Positions 18,214 through 26,645 of a DNA stretch of 64,000 bases are shown piece after piece. Under the pieces are notes generated by a model that saw nothing but the letters and a program-made list of their open reading frames with translations, did not search any database and was not told where the DNA came from. The DNA comes from Chlamydia sp. GTDB lineage: Bacteria; Chlamydiota; Chlamydiia; Chlamydiales; Chlamydiaceae. The stretch is from positions 1 to 64,000 of the forward strand of contig NZ_JAFUQR010000008.1 in assembly GCF_017472245.1 (NCBI RefSeq), given 5' to 3'. Each line of letters begins with the position of its first letter. Position 1 is the stretch's first letter. Position numbers and translations under genes: made by a program.

Positions 18214-18939
18214 CTAAGCAACTAGCGCAGCAGATTTCCCAAGTAGACAGCTGTCTAATTCAGCATCGGTCAATTCCCTATATTTCCCATAAGGGAGCCC
18301 CCCTAATACTAAGCTTCCTATACGGATTCTCTTCAGCTCCAAAAGCTGTAGCTTAGCAGCTTCAGCAAAAAGACGAATTTCGTGTTTTTTCCCTTCATTC
18401 ACAATAATTTTCAGAGTGCCACGACGTACTTTTTTAACAGAAACTGGCCGTACAACTCTTCCATCAATTACAGTCCCCTCCATCAAAGTTTCCAGATCTT
18501 TTGCGGTAACATCACGATTCACTTTCAATAAATACTCTTTCGTGATCCCAAAAGAAGGGTGAATCACACGATTGGCAAACTCCCCATCATTAGTTACCAG
18601 AATCAATCCCGAAGTCTCTTTGTCTAAACGACCGACAGTGAACAGGCGATAGGAACAATGCGACAGTAAGTCGATTACTAACTTAGATCCTGGGAATTTA
18701 CGCTCAGAAGAACACAGATATCCCAAAGGTTTATGAACCATGAAGTACACTTTTTTCTCAACGCCAATACGTTGCCCACCAACCTCTACAAAATCAAACT
18801 CCTCGTCCACAAGGACGAAAGGCCCTACAGCTACCCTACCGTTTACCGTAACAGACCCAGCAAAGATGATCTCATCACATTTTCTTCGCGAAGCGACCCC
18901 TGCAGATGCTAAAAATTTATTGAGGCGAACTTTGGCCAT
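18214..18939 (-). CDS. RsuA/RluB-family 23S or 16S rRNA pseudouridine synthase
   Basis: This 241-residue enzyme converts a uridine in rRNA to pseudouridine. An S4 RNA-binding domain occupies about 3-60 (RLNKFLASAGVASRRKCDEI). The catalytic domain has the motif GRLDKETSGLILVTNDGE with nucleophile Asp106, and a KKHEIR motif near 185, as in the RsuA/RluB/RluE/RluF group. RluB or RluF specificity cannot be chosen by eye, although RluB is the usual assignment for S4-containing chlamydial members. It is followed by a strong terminator and is divergent from gpmA. Confidence 0.88.
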   Translation of the reverse strand: MAKVRLNKFLASAGVASRRKCDEIIFAGSVTVNGRVAVGPFVLVDEEFDFVEVGGQRIGVEKKVYFMVHKPLGYLCSSERKFPGSKLVIDLLSHCSYRLFTVGRLDKETSGLILVTNDGEFANRVIHPSFGITKEYLLKVNRDVTAKDLETLMEGTVIDGRVVRPVSVKKVRRGTLKIIVNEGKKHEIRLFAEAAKLQLLELKRIRIGSLVLGGLPYGKYRELTDAELDSCLLGKSAALVA

Positions 18940-19218
18940 GCCTGCCCTCTAGTCTTTCGACTCTTAATGGTTTGAAATTCTTTGATCAGCGCCTACCCGA
19001 GAGTTGGAATCTCCAGCTAACCGCGGGAAGCTCTCAGATTTGAAGGTAAAACAAAAATGGCCCTCCATCATATCAAGATTTCAGTAGAGAGTCCAGAAGA
19101 AGTTCTGCCTTTGGGAAGCTACGTCCTTACAGTTTCCATAACAAAAAATCTTTGCAAAGATAATCCCTAAACAAGGAAGATGACCCCTTTCATAGTAACC
19201 CCCTATAGTTGTGCTTTT

Positions 19219-19899
19219 ATGACTCTTCTTATTTTACTTCGCCACGGCCAGTCTGTATGGAATCAAAAAAATCTCTTTACAGGATGGGTAGATATTCCTC
19301 TCAGTCAACAGGGAATTCAAGAGGCCCTTGCTGCTGGAGCTATGATCAAAAATCTTCCCATTGACTACATATTTACCTCTACCTTAGTCCGAAGTCTCAT
19401 GACAGCTCTTTTAGCCATGACGAACCACAATTCTCAAAAAACTCCTTATATTGTCCATGAAGAACGCCCCGATATGAGTCGGATTTATAGCAAGAAAGAA
19501 GAAAAACAAATGATTCCTCTTTTCCAATCCAGTGCTCTCAATGAACGTATGTATGGAGAACTTCAAGGAAAGAATAAACAAGAGGTCGCTGCGCAATTCG
19601 GAGAAGCGCAAGTCAAGCTTTGGCGCCGCAGCTATAGAATAGCTCCCCCTCATGGAGAAAGCCTCTTCGATACAGGGCAAAGAACACTCCCCTATTTTAA
19701 AGAACGTATTTTCCCTTTAATCCAGCAAGGAAACCATATTTTTGTCTCTGCTCATGGAAATTCCCTACGCTCCCTCATCATGGATCTAGAAAAATTAACT
19801 GAAGAAGAGGTACTCTCTTTGGAGTTACCAACAGGTAAGCCTATTGTATACGAATGGACAGGACACAATTTCAAGAAGAGCGAGCATTCTTCTGGTTAA
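19219..19899 (+). CDS. gpmA: 2,3-bisphosphoglycerate-dependent phosphoglycerate mutase
   Basis: This glycolytic enzyme interconverts 3- and 2-phosphoglycerate. The phosphohistidine motif LRHGQSVWN has the active His at residue 9. The second catalytic region is FVSAHGNSLRSLI near 166-178, and ERMYGELQGKNK is the substrate loop. The ATG at 19219 gives 226 residues starting two residues before the conserved LLILLRHG, as in orthologs. An upstream ATG at 19180 adds 13 unconserved residues. Its end overlaps the next gene by 46 bases. Pgk, another enzyme of the same pathway, is at the far end of this window. Confidence 0.94.
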   Translation: MTLLILLRHGQSVWNQKNLFTGWVDIPLSQQGIQEALAAGAMIKNLPIDYIFTSTLVRSLMTALLAMTNHNSQKTPYIVHEERPDMSRIYSKKEEKQMIPLFQSSALNERMYGELQGKNKQEVAAQFGEAQVKLWRRSYRIAPPHGESLFDTGQRTLPYFKERIFPLIQQGNHIFVSAHGNSLRSLIMDLEKLTEEEVLSLELPTGKPIVYEWTGHNFKKSEHSSG

Positions 19900-21008
19900 A
19901 TAATCAGCAAGCCATCCCTCCTTCCGAAATGGTTAAGGAGGCTTTTCAGCGTTATGCAAATACCTTCTCTTGGGCCGCAAATACCTCAACCCTTTCTCTA
20001 TGGGCAGAAGCAGAAGCTTCTGCTCGTAAACTCACAGGATGTCAAGAAAAAGCATTCGCTTTTCACTTCATCCCCTATTACCCCCACGTAACTTCTATAA
20101 TTGTCACAGCTCTCCTCGAAAATCAAGAAGCCTTCCAAGGAAGAAATCACTTACTAATCCCTTCTTGCGAACAGCAGCAGATCATTCACGCTCTATGTCG
20201 TCGAAAACATCTGGGAACAACCTACGATTGGGTAACAAGCAAAACAGGTCGTGTGAAAGAGGCTGATTTAGCAGAATCTCTTTCTCCTCGTAGCCTATTG
20301 TTTTCGATATCTGCAGCTAATGGTATGACTGGAGCTCTCGAAGCAATTCCCGAACTTGGAGCCTTATGCAAAGAACGAGGCGTGATTTTCCATGTAGACC
20401 TTAGTGATATCTTAGGAAGATGTGCTCTCCCTCTAGAAATCTATCAAGCAGACATCCTCACCTTTTCTTCGCAAGCTCTTGGTGGAATCGGCCCTTCGGG
20501 AGCAATGTTTATTAAACCCTCCTTAATGCCGTATTTTTCCCTTTGGTTGCCTGAAAATCAAAGACTCTCCCCTTGCCTCAGCTCCCTTGCAGCTTTTTCT
20601 TTAGCCTGTCAGGAACGCTCATCCGCTTTTTCTTCACTCGTACTCTCAGCTATTTCCTCACGAACAGCTCTCAAACAAGCTTTACAAACTGTTCCTCAAA
20701 TACAGTTCCTTTTGGAAAACGAAGAACCCCGCCTTCCTAACGTATCGGTTTTTGCTATTCCCGGGATTCCTGCAGAATCTCTTAGCTTCTTTCTTTTTCA
20801 GAAAAATATTTTTGTGGGCTTGGGATATGAGCGTTTTCAACCTTTATCTCAAATTTTACAAAGCTCAGGCATTTCTCCCTTTTTATGTCATAGTTCTTTA
20901 CACGTATCGTTCACAGAACGTACCTCTACTGCACACTTCTCTGCTTTAGCATCGGCCTTGCGAGAAGGGATCGATCATCTACAACCACTTGTCACACAAT
21001 CTTTATGA
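19854..21008 (+). CDS. Degenerate NifS-like (class V aminotransferase fold) protein
   Basis: The 384 residues follow the cysteine desulfurase fold from FFWLNNQQA (aligned with YLDNNATT) onwards. The overlapping start at 19854 is therefore real: no other start lies between it and conserved sequence. However, the residues that bind PLP are mostly gone. Gln107 replaces the stacking His, Asp185 replaces the Gln of HVDAAQ, and Gln207-Ala208 replace the His-Lys pair, so the Schiff-base lysine is missing. No cysteine sits at the catalytic loop. Asp182 is retained. It is probably not a desulfurase despite its usual annotation. It overlaps gpmA and the next gene. Confidence 0.82.
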   Translation: MDRTQFQEERAFFWLNNQQAIPPSEMVKEAFQRYANTFSWAANTSTLSLWAEAEASARKLTGCQEKAFAFHFIPYYPHVTSIIVTALLENQEAFQGRNHLLIPSCEQQQIIHALCRRKHLGTTYDWVTSKTGRVKEADLAESLSPRSLLFSISAANGMTGALEAIPELGALCKERGVIFHVDLSDILGRCALPLEIYQADILTFSSQALGGIGPSGAMFIKPSLMPYFSLWLPENQRLSPCLSSLAAFSLACQERSSAFSSLVLSAISSRTALKQALQTVPQIQFLLENEEPRLPNVSVFAIPGIPAESLSFFLFQKNIFVGLGYERFQPLSQILQSSGISPFLCHSSLHVSFTERTSTAHFSALASALREGIDHLQPLVTQSL

Positions 21009-21787
21009 CCATTCCATTTTATCCTTTTCCTTTATGGGGGAGCTTCCCTCCAAAATCGCTACGCTTCTTCTTCCAGCCTAAACATGGAGGTTCTCTCTCT
21101 CAAGACCAAGAAAATGAACAGATGCAGGTTGTCATCCAAAAGCAGGGACATTTGCTAATGGGGAACACCCTACTTTTCTACTGGCTTGTAGATAAAACTA
21201 ATGGCATCATCCACGAAGCTAAATTCCAATACTTTGGTCACCCCTATCTACTTGTTCTTGCTGAAGCTGTATGCTCCCTAGTTATCGGGAAAACATTTGC
21301 TGCAGCTTATAAGATCACTATTGATGATCTCGATCAAGAAATCCGCGGTCGTGCTCCTTCTGCTATTTTCCTTGAAGATCTTTCCCCTCTCTATCACCTA
21401 GTGATGGATGTCTTAGATATGGCTGTTGAACAATGTATAGATATTCCTGTCGATGATGGTCCTTTCCCTTTCAAAGATGCTCTTCTACATTTGCATGATG
21501 GGCAACCATATTCAAAAGAAGCATGGGAAAACCTTTCCTACGACGAGCAACTTGCTGCTTTAAACACTATGATGAAAGAAAAAATCGTCCCCCTGGTAAC
21601 TATGGACGAAGGTGATGTCCGCATTGTTCACTTCGAAGGTCTCGCTGTAACTATTTCCTACTCTGGGAACTGTTCATCCTGTTTATCTGCCGTAGGATCC
21701 ACGCTGAATTCCATAGGACAGCTTTTCCGAGCTCATGTGTATCCTTTGCTCGAAATCAAAGTTGATGAACAATCTCTCCTATTTTAG
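21005..21787 (+). CDS. NifU-like protein with degenerate N-domain and intact CxxC C-domain
   Basis: This 260-residue protein has an IscU/NifU-N-like region (about 40-145) and a NifU C-terminal domain (about 195-258). In the first, the three cluster-binding cysteines of IscU align with Met52, His79 and Leu132, and the conserved Asp aligns with Asn54. The second keeps GNCSSC (Cys223, Cys226), the cluster-carrying CxxC. It could still deliver an iron-sulfur cluster through the C-domain, but the N-domain should not act as a standard scaffold. Its ATG overlaps the NifS-like stop by four bases, so the pair is translated together. A terminator follows. Confidence 0.82.
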   Translation: MTIPFYPFPLWGSFPPKSLRFFFQPKHGGSLSQDQENEQMQVVIQKQGHLLMGNTLLFYWLVDKTNGIIHEAKFQYFGHPYLLVLAEAVCSLVIGKTFAAAYKITIDDLDQEIRGRAPSAIFLEDLSPLYHLVMDVLDMAVEQCIDIPVDDGPFPFKDALLHLHDGQPYSKEAWENLSYDEQLAALNTMMKEKIVPLVTMDEGDVRIVHFEGLAVTISYSGNCSSCLSAVGSTLNSIGQLFRAHVYPLLEIKVDEQSLLF

Positions 21788-21886
21788 ATAATAATTGTTT
21801 TTAATAGCTCTTTTTTGCTACAGAGCGCAAAAGGGTTATTTTTCACAAAAAAGTCCTTTTGAGCCTTGGGCATTTATTTGCTAGTA

Positions 21887-21922
21887 CTTCTTCTTATCCA
21901 CAAGAAGAAGCCTTCTTTTTTT
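21887..21922 (+). terminator. Intrinsic terminator of gpmA operon
   Basis: CTTCTTCTT (21887-21895) pairs with AAGAAGAAG (21902-21910) and is followed by CCTTCTTTTTTT. It ends the gpmA/NifS-like/NifU-like transcription unit before the flagellar-like genes. Confidence 0.85.
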
Positions 21923-22012
21923 ATTTTTTTGCAGAATACCTTCAGGCTCTACCTTGCTCTATTCCCCCTTAACATAGAGCTATTGTAAGAACTTTCCTTA
22001 TGGAGAACACTG

Positions 22013-23011
22013 GTGCTACCTCGCTTTCTAAACAATAAGATCGCCTCCATTAAATCTGTAGGATACATTCTAGCCGTTATCTTTATTGGATTGATTATTG
22101 TATATAGACCCTCTTCTCCCCAACCCAATCCCTCCGTAGCGCCTGTAGAGAAAAAGGCTTCTCATTGGCTCAAACTCACGCATCTCGGGAACCTTCAATC
22201 TATGGAACTGCAAGCTAAAAAAGAGCAGTTAGAAAGAGATTTAACCATGTTTGATCCTGTTCTCCAGGCTACCATCGCTTTATCTCAAGGAGAAGATCTT
22301 CCTACAGAAATATCTGTCATCCTCTCTCTTCCACATGCTTTAACACTATCCCCATCCCTTGTTCACTCCATTACTGACTACTTAATGCGTAGTATTCCCG
22401 GACTAACTAAAGAACATATCACCTTATCCGATCAGCAAGGCAATCTCTACTCTCCCCTTTTTGAACAGAACGCAACCTTATTTACCGACTCTTTAGCTCG
22501 TTCTTTACAAACGGTTCTCCCTCAAAAACATTTTACGCTGAACTATATACCGCTCTCTAATGAAGGACATCTTCAACTTCTTGTTGATGAAGACTATCTC
22601 AATACTCTTTCTAAAGACTCTCGCGCTAAACTACTCTCTCATACGCAAGAAATCCTCACTACCTTCCCAGAAATACATTCATCGGTAGACGTGGTTCCTT
22701 TCCTAAAAACTACAGCCCCCAAAACTTCCCGGCTCTCTTCTATAGTACTCAGTATAGTGATTGTCTTGCTAAGCGTTAGTATCCTAGGATCGGCAACCAT
22801 TTATCTCGCTTTCCATGCTTATGACCACGTTTCTCAGCAAAAGCAAAAAATACAAAGCATAAATATACCAAAGCTGATAGAGATGATGAAGAGAGAATCT
22901 CCAGAAAAGATTGCTCTGATTCTCTCTTACCTAGATTCAGACAAAGCGGAAGAACTTTTTAATAAACTTCCAGAGGAAATGAAAAGCGCTGTACTGAAGT
23001 TACGAACATAA
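22013..23011 (+). CDS. fliF: FliF-like MS-ring protein with FliG-like tail
   Basis: This inner-membrane ring protein is related to flagellar FliF and type III SctJ. At 332 residues it is much shorter than flagellar FliF (about 550). A first membrane segment at 16-31 and a second at 242-266 enclose a periplasmic ring-building domain with the pattern SIPGLTKEHITLSDQQG (127-143). The cytoplasmic tail (284-332) has IALILSYL and an LPEEMKSAV block that resemble the middle domain of the switch protein FliG. It starts with GTG, with GGAG just upstream. First gene of a four-gene flagellar-like set. Confidence 0.85.
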   Translation: MLPRFLNNKIASIKSVGYILAVIFIGLIIVYRPSSPQPNPSVAPVEKKASHWLKLTHLGNLQSMELQAKKEQLERDLTMFDPVLQATIALSQGEDLPTEISVILSLPHALTLSPSLVHSITDYLMRSIPGLTKEHITLSDQQGNLYSPLFEQNATLFTDSLARSLQTVLPQKHFTLNYIPLSNEGHLQLLVDEDYLNTLSKDSRAKLLSHTQEILTTFPEIHSSVDVVPFLKTTAPKTSRLSSIVLSIVIVLLSVSILGSATIYLAFHAYDHVSQQKQKIQSINIPKLIEMMKRESPEKIALILSYLDSDKAEELFNKLPEEMKSAVLKLRT

Positions 23012-23026
23012 CATTCGGAGGATTAC

Positions 23027-23539
23027 GTGGCTTCTCCCCATCTACATCCCCCAGCTTCTCTAGAAGCCCCTCAACTTCCAATGGAAAGTTCCCTTTTCGA
23101 GCAAAGAGAGCTCTCTCACGAGCTTCTTTCTCTTATTCAAATTTTCCGCAAATTATCGAATCACCTTCTTTCTGAGATGGAAAAATTATCTCAGAGACTT
23201 AAACCCGAACTTCTTGAAATCGCCATACTCGTTTGTGAAAAATTCCTGTATAAAAAACTGGCCTGCGCGGACGAACTTTCACTTCTTATCTCTGCTGCCC
23301 TTCAACATCATCTAGCAGCTCATGCCATTACTCCAATAAAAATAGGCCTTCATCCAGAAGATTTCTCTACTCTCACCAAATGGCTCATGCTTAACGATGT
23401 TCCTTTATTAAAACATGTTGAATTCTTTGCCGATCCCTTGTGTAAAAAAGCTGGCTACAAGATGGAACTCCCTTCAGGAATTTTACGCCAAGATATAGGA
23501 GAAGAACTTTCCCATCTTCTGAGTGTTCTCGCTCCTTAA
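23027..23539 (+). CDS. FliH/SctL-like ATPase regulator
   Basis: This 170-residue protein lies between the FliF-like and FliI-like genes, where a stator or negative regulator of the secretion ATPase belongs. It has an N-terminal helical region and a C-terminal half fitting the V-ATPase E-subunit/FliH fold (the ALQHHLAAHAITPIKIGLHP segment resembles the FliH pattern). Sequence similarity is weak and the assignment rests largely on position. It starts with GTG at 23027, preceded by GGAGG. Probably cytoplasmic and bound to the ATPase. Confidence 0.65.
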   Translation: MASPHLHPPASLEAPQLPMESSLFEQRELSHELLSLIQIFRKLSNHLLSEMEKLSQRLKPELLEIAILVCEKFLYKKLACADELSLLISAALQHHLAAHAITPIKIGLHPEDFSTLTKWLMLNDVPLLKHVEFFADPLCKKAGYKMELPSGILRQDIGEELSHLLSVLAP

Positions 23540-23597
23540 ATCTGAAAATTTGATCTTTTCACATAAAAGACTCTAAAACCCCAACTCTGTACATCAT

Positions 23598-24902
23598 ATG
23601 ATCGACTTACAACAAGAAGCTATGTTGATACGTCAGTGGCGCCCCTATCGAGAATGTGGAATCTTATCTCGCATATCAGGAACTCTTCTAGAGGCTCAGG
23701 GACTATCTGCATGCTTAGGAGAGCTATGTCAAATCTCCCTATCTCGATCCTCTTCTCTTCTTGCAGAAGTCATTGGCATCCATAATCAAACGACATTACT
23801 GCAAGCTCTTACTCCCATGCACCATCTTGCTTTAGGATCGGAAGTTATCCCTTTACGTAGACCAGCCTCACTCCCTCTCTCTCACCACCTTCTTGGGAGA
23901 GTCATCGATGGATTTGGTAATCCATTAGATGGAAATCCTCCTTTACCTAAAACTCATCTCTCGTCACTATTCTCATCTCCTCCCTCTCCCATGTCCCGAT
24001 TACCTATAGAAGAAGTATTCCCAACAGGAATCCGAGCCATTGATGCGCTGCTTACTGTAGGAGAAGGGCAACGGGTAGGGATCTTCTCTGAGCCTGGAGG
24101 AGGGAAGTCTTCTCTCCTATCTATGATTGCAAAAGGCTCTCAACAAACCATCAATGTCATTGCTCTTATAGGCGAACGTGGTCGAGAAGTGCGTGAATAT
24201 ATTGACCAACATAAGGAAGGTTTGTCCACCCAACGCACAGTGATCATTGCCTCCACTGCTCATGAAACAGCGGCTAGCAAAGTTATTGCGGGACGTGCTG
24301 CTATCACTATTGCAGAATATTTTCGCGATCAAGGAGCGCGTGTGCTATTTATTATGGATTCTTTATCTCGATGGATAGAATCTCTTCAGGAAGTAGCGCT
24401 TGCTAGAGGAGAAACACTGTCTACTCACCATTATGCAGCCTCAGTATTCCATCATGTTGCAGAATTCCTTGAACGTGCTGGTAATAATGACAAAGGATCT
24501 ATGACTTCTTTCTATGCTCTTCTCCATTATGCGAACCATCCAGATATTTTTAATGACTATGTTAAATCTCTTCTAGATGGACATTTCTTTCTCATTCCTC
24601 AGGAAAAAAGCATTTCCTCTCCTCCTATTAATCTTCTAACGAGCCTTTCTCGATCGGCTCGCCAATTATCCCTCCCGCATCACTATGCAGCTGCACAAGA
24701 GGTACTCTCTTTATTAAAAGCATACCATGAAGCTATCGATATCATTCAATTAGGAGCGTATGTCGCTGGCCAAGATGCTGTACTAGATAGAGCTATTCGC
24801 TTGCTTCCTTCATTCCGAGAATTTCTATCCCAACCACTCTCTAACTACTCAGCGATCCAAGATACCATTAAACAACTATGCCAGCTGTTACAGCATGAAT
24901 AG
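23598..24902 (+). CDS. fliI: Flagellar-type secretion ATPase FliI
   Basis: This 434-residue F1-beta-like ATPase energises export of type III substrates. Its Walker A loop is SEPGGGKSS (about 163-171), with Ser in place of the usual Gly or Ala at its first position. ALIGERGREVREY and the Walker B RVLFIMDSLSRW follow at the expected spacing, and SLSRSARQL lies near 350. Chlamydiae have a separate virulence ATPase (CdsN), so this is the flagellar paralog retained without flagella. It overlaps the FliJ-like gene by eight bases. Confidence 0.93.
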   Translation: MIDLQQEAMLIRQWRPYRECGILSRISGTLLEAQGLSACLGELCQISLSRSSSLLAEVIGIHNQTTLLQALTPMHHLALGSEVIPLRRPASLPLSHHLLGRVIDGFGNPLDGNPPLPKTHLSSLFSSPPSPMSRLPIEEVFPTGIRAIDALLTVGEGQRVGIFSEPGGGKSSLLSMIAKGSQQTINVIALIGERGREVREYIDQHKEGLSTQRTVIIASTAHETAASKVIAGRAAITIAEYFRDQGARVLFIMDSLSRWIESLQEVALARGETLSTHHYAASVFHHVAEFLERAGNNDKGSMTSFYALLHYANHPDIFNDYVKSLLDGHFFLIPQEKSISSPPINLLTSLSRSARQLSLPHHYAAAQEVLSLLKAYHEAIDIIQLGAYVAGQDAVLDRAIRLLPSFREFLSQPLSNYSAIQDTIKQLCQLLQHE

Positions 24903-25260
24903 AAAACTTCATAATCTCTCTACCTTACTTAAAATTAGGCTTCTCAAAAAACGCGCTCTTCTCAAAGAGTTAAAACAAGAAATTGTTCATATCGAAAATC
25001 TGTTATACCAAGTAAAGGAGAATATCGCTCGTGTTTCCCTCGCGAGACACCAACGATTTCTTTACCGATCATGCGTCTACGAATATGACAAACATTTAGA
25101 ACATTTACAAAGAGAGCAAACTTCTCTATATAAACAGCGGCTATTATTAAAAACACGTCTACAAGACTCTTATGCCGCTATACAAAAACAAGTAAACCAA
25201 AGAAAAATTATCGAAAAGATCCGTGCTAGTAAATATTCTACGAAAAGCACGAATAACTAA
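24895..25260 (+). CDS. FliJ/SctO-like coiled-coil protein
   Basis: This 121-residue protein is highly charged, and nearly all of it is predicted to be a two-helix coiled coil with leucine heptads, without cysteine-rich or catalytic sites. The size, composition and position immediately after FliI fit FliJ/SctO, the stalk that sits in the ATPase hexamer and connects to the export gate. Direct sequence similarity is not visible to me. The start overlaps the end of fliI by eight bases. Confidence 0.65.
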   Translation: MNRKLHNLSTLLKIRLLKKRALLKELKQEIVHIENLLYQVKENIARVSLARHQRFLYRSCVYEYDKHLEHLQREQTSLYKQRLLLKTRLQDSYAAIQKQVNQRKIIEKIRASKYSTKSTNN

Positions 25261-25271
25261 GGCTTTACACA

Positions 25272-26645
25272 ATGACCGACTCCTCTTCTACCTGTGTAGA
25301 TTTATCGTTTTTATCAGACAAACTGATTCCCATTCGACAAGAACATTTACTCGACCACTGGCACTCTTTATCTCCTCAACAAAAGCATTCTTTGGGCTCC
25401 CAAATTTCTCAAATTCACGTTCCTTTTTTCCTCCGTCAACAAACCTTATTACAGACTTCTCGATCTCCTCATCAAACATGCACCCCCTTATCCCCTCAGT
25501 ATTATTCAGGAGATACTCCCGCTTATACACAACTCGGGTTTCAACTTTGTCAAAAAGGGAAAGTGGGGTGTATCGTATTAGCTGGGGGCCAAGGATCTCG
25601 ATTAAAATTTGATGGGCCTAAAGGGCTCTACCCTGTCTCTTCTGTAAAGAAAAAACCTCTCTACCAACTAGTTGCAGAAAAGGTAGTCGCTGCAAGCAAG
25701 CAGGTAGGCCATCCTTTACCTATAGCCTTTATGACTTCTCCTCTCAACCATAAACAGACTCTTTCTTACTTTGCAGCTAATCGATATTTTAATCTGGATC
25801 CCTCTCAAGTAGATTTTTTTTGCCAACCACTCTGGCCTCTTCTTTCCTTATCGGGAGACCTTTTCTTAGAGTCTGTGGACCGGATAGCCTTTGGGCCTAC
25901 AGGGAACGGCTGTCTGGCTTCGTTACTGCAAACTTCGGGTATTTGGGATAAATGGCACCAAGCAGGCATTGAAATGGTGAGTGTGATTCCTATCGATAAC
26001 CCCTTAGCGCTACCTTTTGATAGAGAATTATTCGGATTCCACACAGCAGAACGCAATGATGTCACAATAAAAACAACTTTACGCCAAAATGCTAAAGAAG
26101 ATGTTGGCGTTCTCATAGAATTAGCAGAACACAAAATTTCTGTAGTCGAGTACTCAGAAATTCCTGATCAAGAACGTTTTGCAAGAACATCAACAGGAGA
26201 TCTTACATACAAACTCGCGAATATCGGCTTGTATTGCCTATCTATGGATTTTTTAGCTCAAGTAGCCGATAAACCCTTACCCATTTACAAAGTAAACAAG
26301 TACGCTAAGCAATTACATCCTTCTCCAGCAGAGAAAAATGCATGGAAATTCGAAGAATTTATTTTTGACTTGTTTCATTACAGTAGACGAAGTCAAGCTA
26401 TTGTATATCCCCGTCATGAATGCTTTGCCCCTCTTAAAAACTATGCGGGAAACTATAGCCCAGCAACTGTCCGCGAAGCTCTGCGCAAAAGAGAACAGGC
26501 TCTCTTTACTGCAGTCACAGAAAGAGAACTTTCTCCAAACACAATATTTGAATTAGAAGCAGATTTTTATTACCCTTCCTCTCATACTTCCTTAGAATGG
26601 GAAAACAAAATATTTTTTCAGGAACCAATTATTGAGGCTTCATGA
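25272..26645 (+). CDS. UDP-sugar pyrophosphorylase (UAP1/UDPGP family)
   Basis: This 457-residue nucleotidyltransferase makes a UDP-sugar from UTP and a sugar 1-phosphate. The nucleotide-binding loop is LAGGQGSRLKFDGPKGLYPV (about 100-119), and GNGCLASLL near 214 and the NKYAKQLHP segment match eukaryotic UDP-N-acetylglucosamine pyrophosphorylase more than bacterial GalU or GlmU. It is often listed as UDP-glucose pyrophosphorylase. The sequence pattern suggests that it may make UDP-GlcNAc for peptidoglycan and lipid A. Its stop overlaps the gpsA start by four bases. Confidence 0.85.
   Translation: MTDSSSTCVDLSFLSDKLIPIRQEHLLDHWHSLSPQQKHSLGSQISQIHVPFFLRQQTLLQTSRSPHQTCTPLSPQYYSGDTPAYTQLGFQLCQKGKVGCIVLAGGQGSRLKFDGPKGLYPVSSVKKKPLYQLVAEKVVAASKQVGHPLPIAFMTSPLNHKQTLSYFAANRYFNLDPSQVDFFCQPLWPLLSLSGDLFLESVDRIAFGPTGNGCLASLLQTSGIWDKWHQAGIEMVSVIPIDNPLALPFDRELFGFHTAERNDVTIKTTLRQNAKEDVGVLIELAEHKISVVEYSEIPDQERFARTSTGDLTYKLANIGLYCLSMDFLAQVADKPLPIYKVNKYAKQLHPSPAEKNAWKFEEFIFDLFHYSRRSQAIVYPRHECFAPLKNYAGNYSPATVREALRKREQALFTAVTERELSPNTIFELEADFYYPSSHTSLEWENKIFFQEPIIEAS

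Noticed and set aside
19057..19170. 37-codon ATG frame between the pseudouridine synthase and gpmA
   Set aside because: It has no clear ribosome-binding site or recognisable protein feature, and the region can fold as leader RNA (GAGAG and CTCTC arms around 19002-19036). Coding is possible but unsupported.
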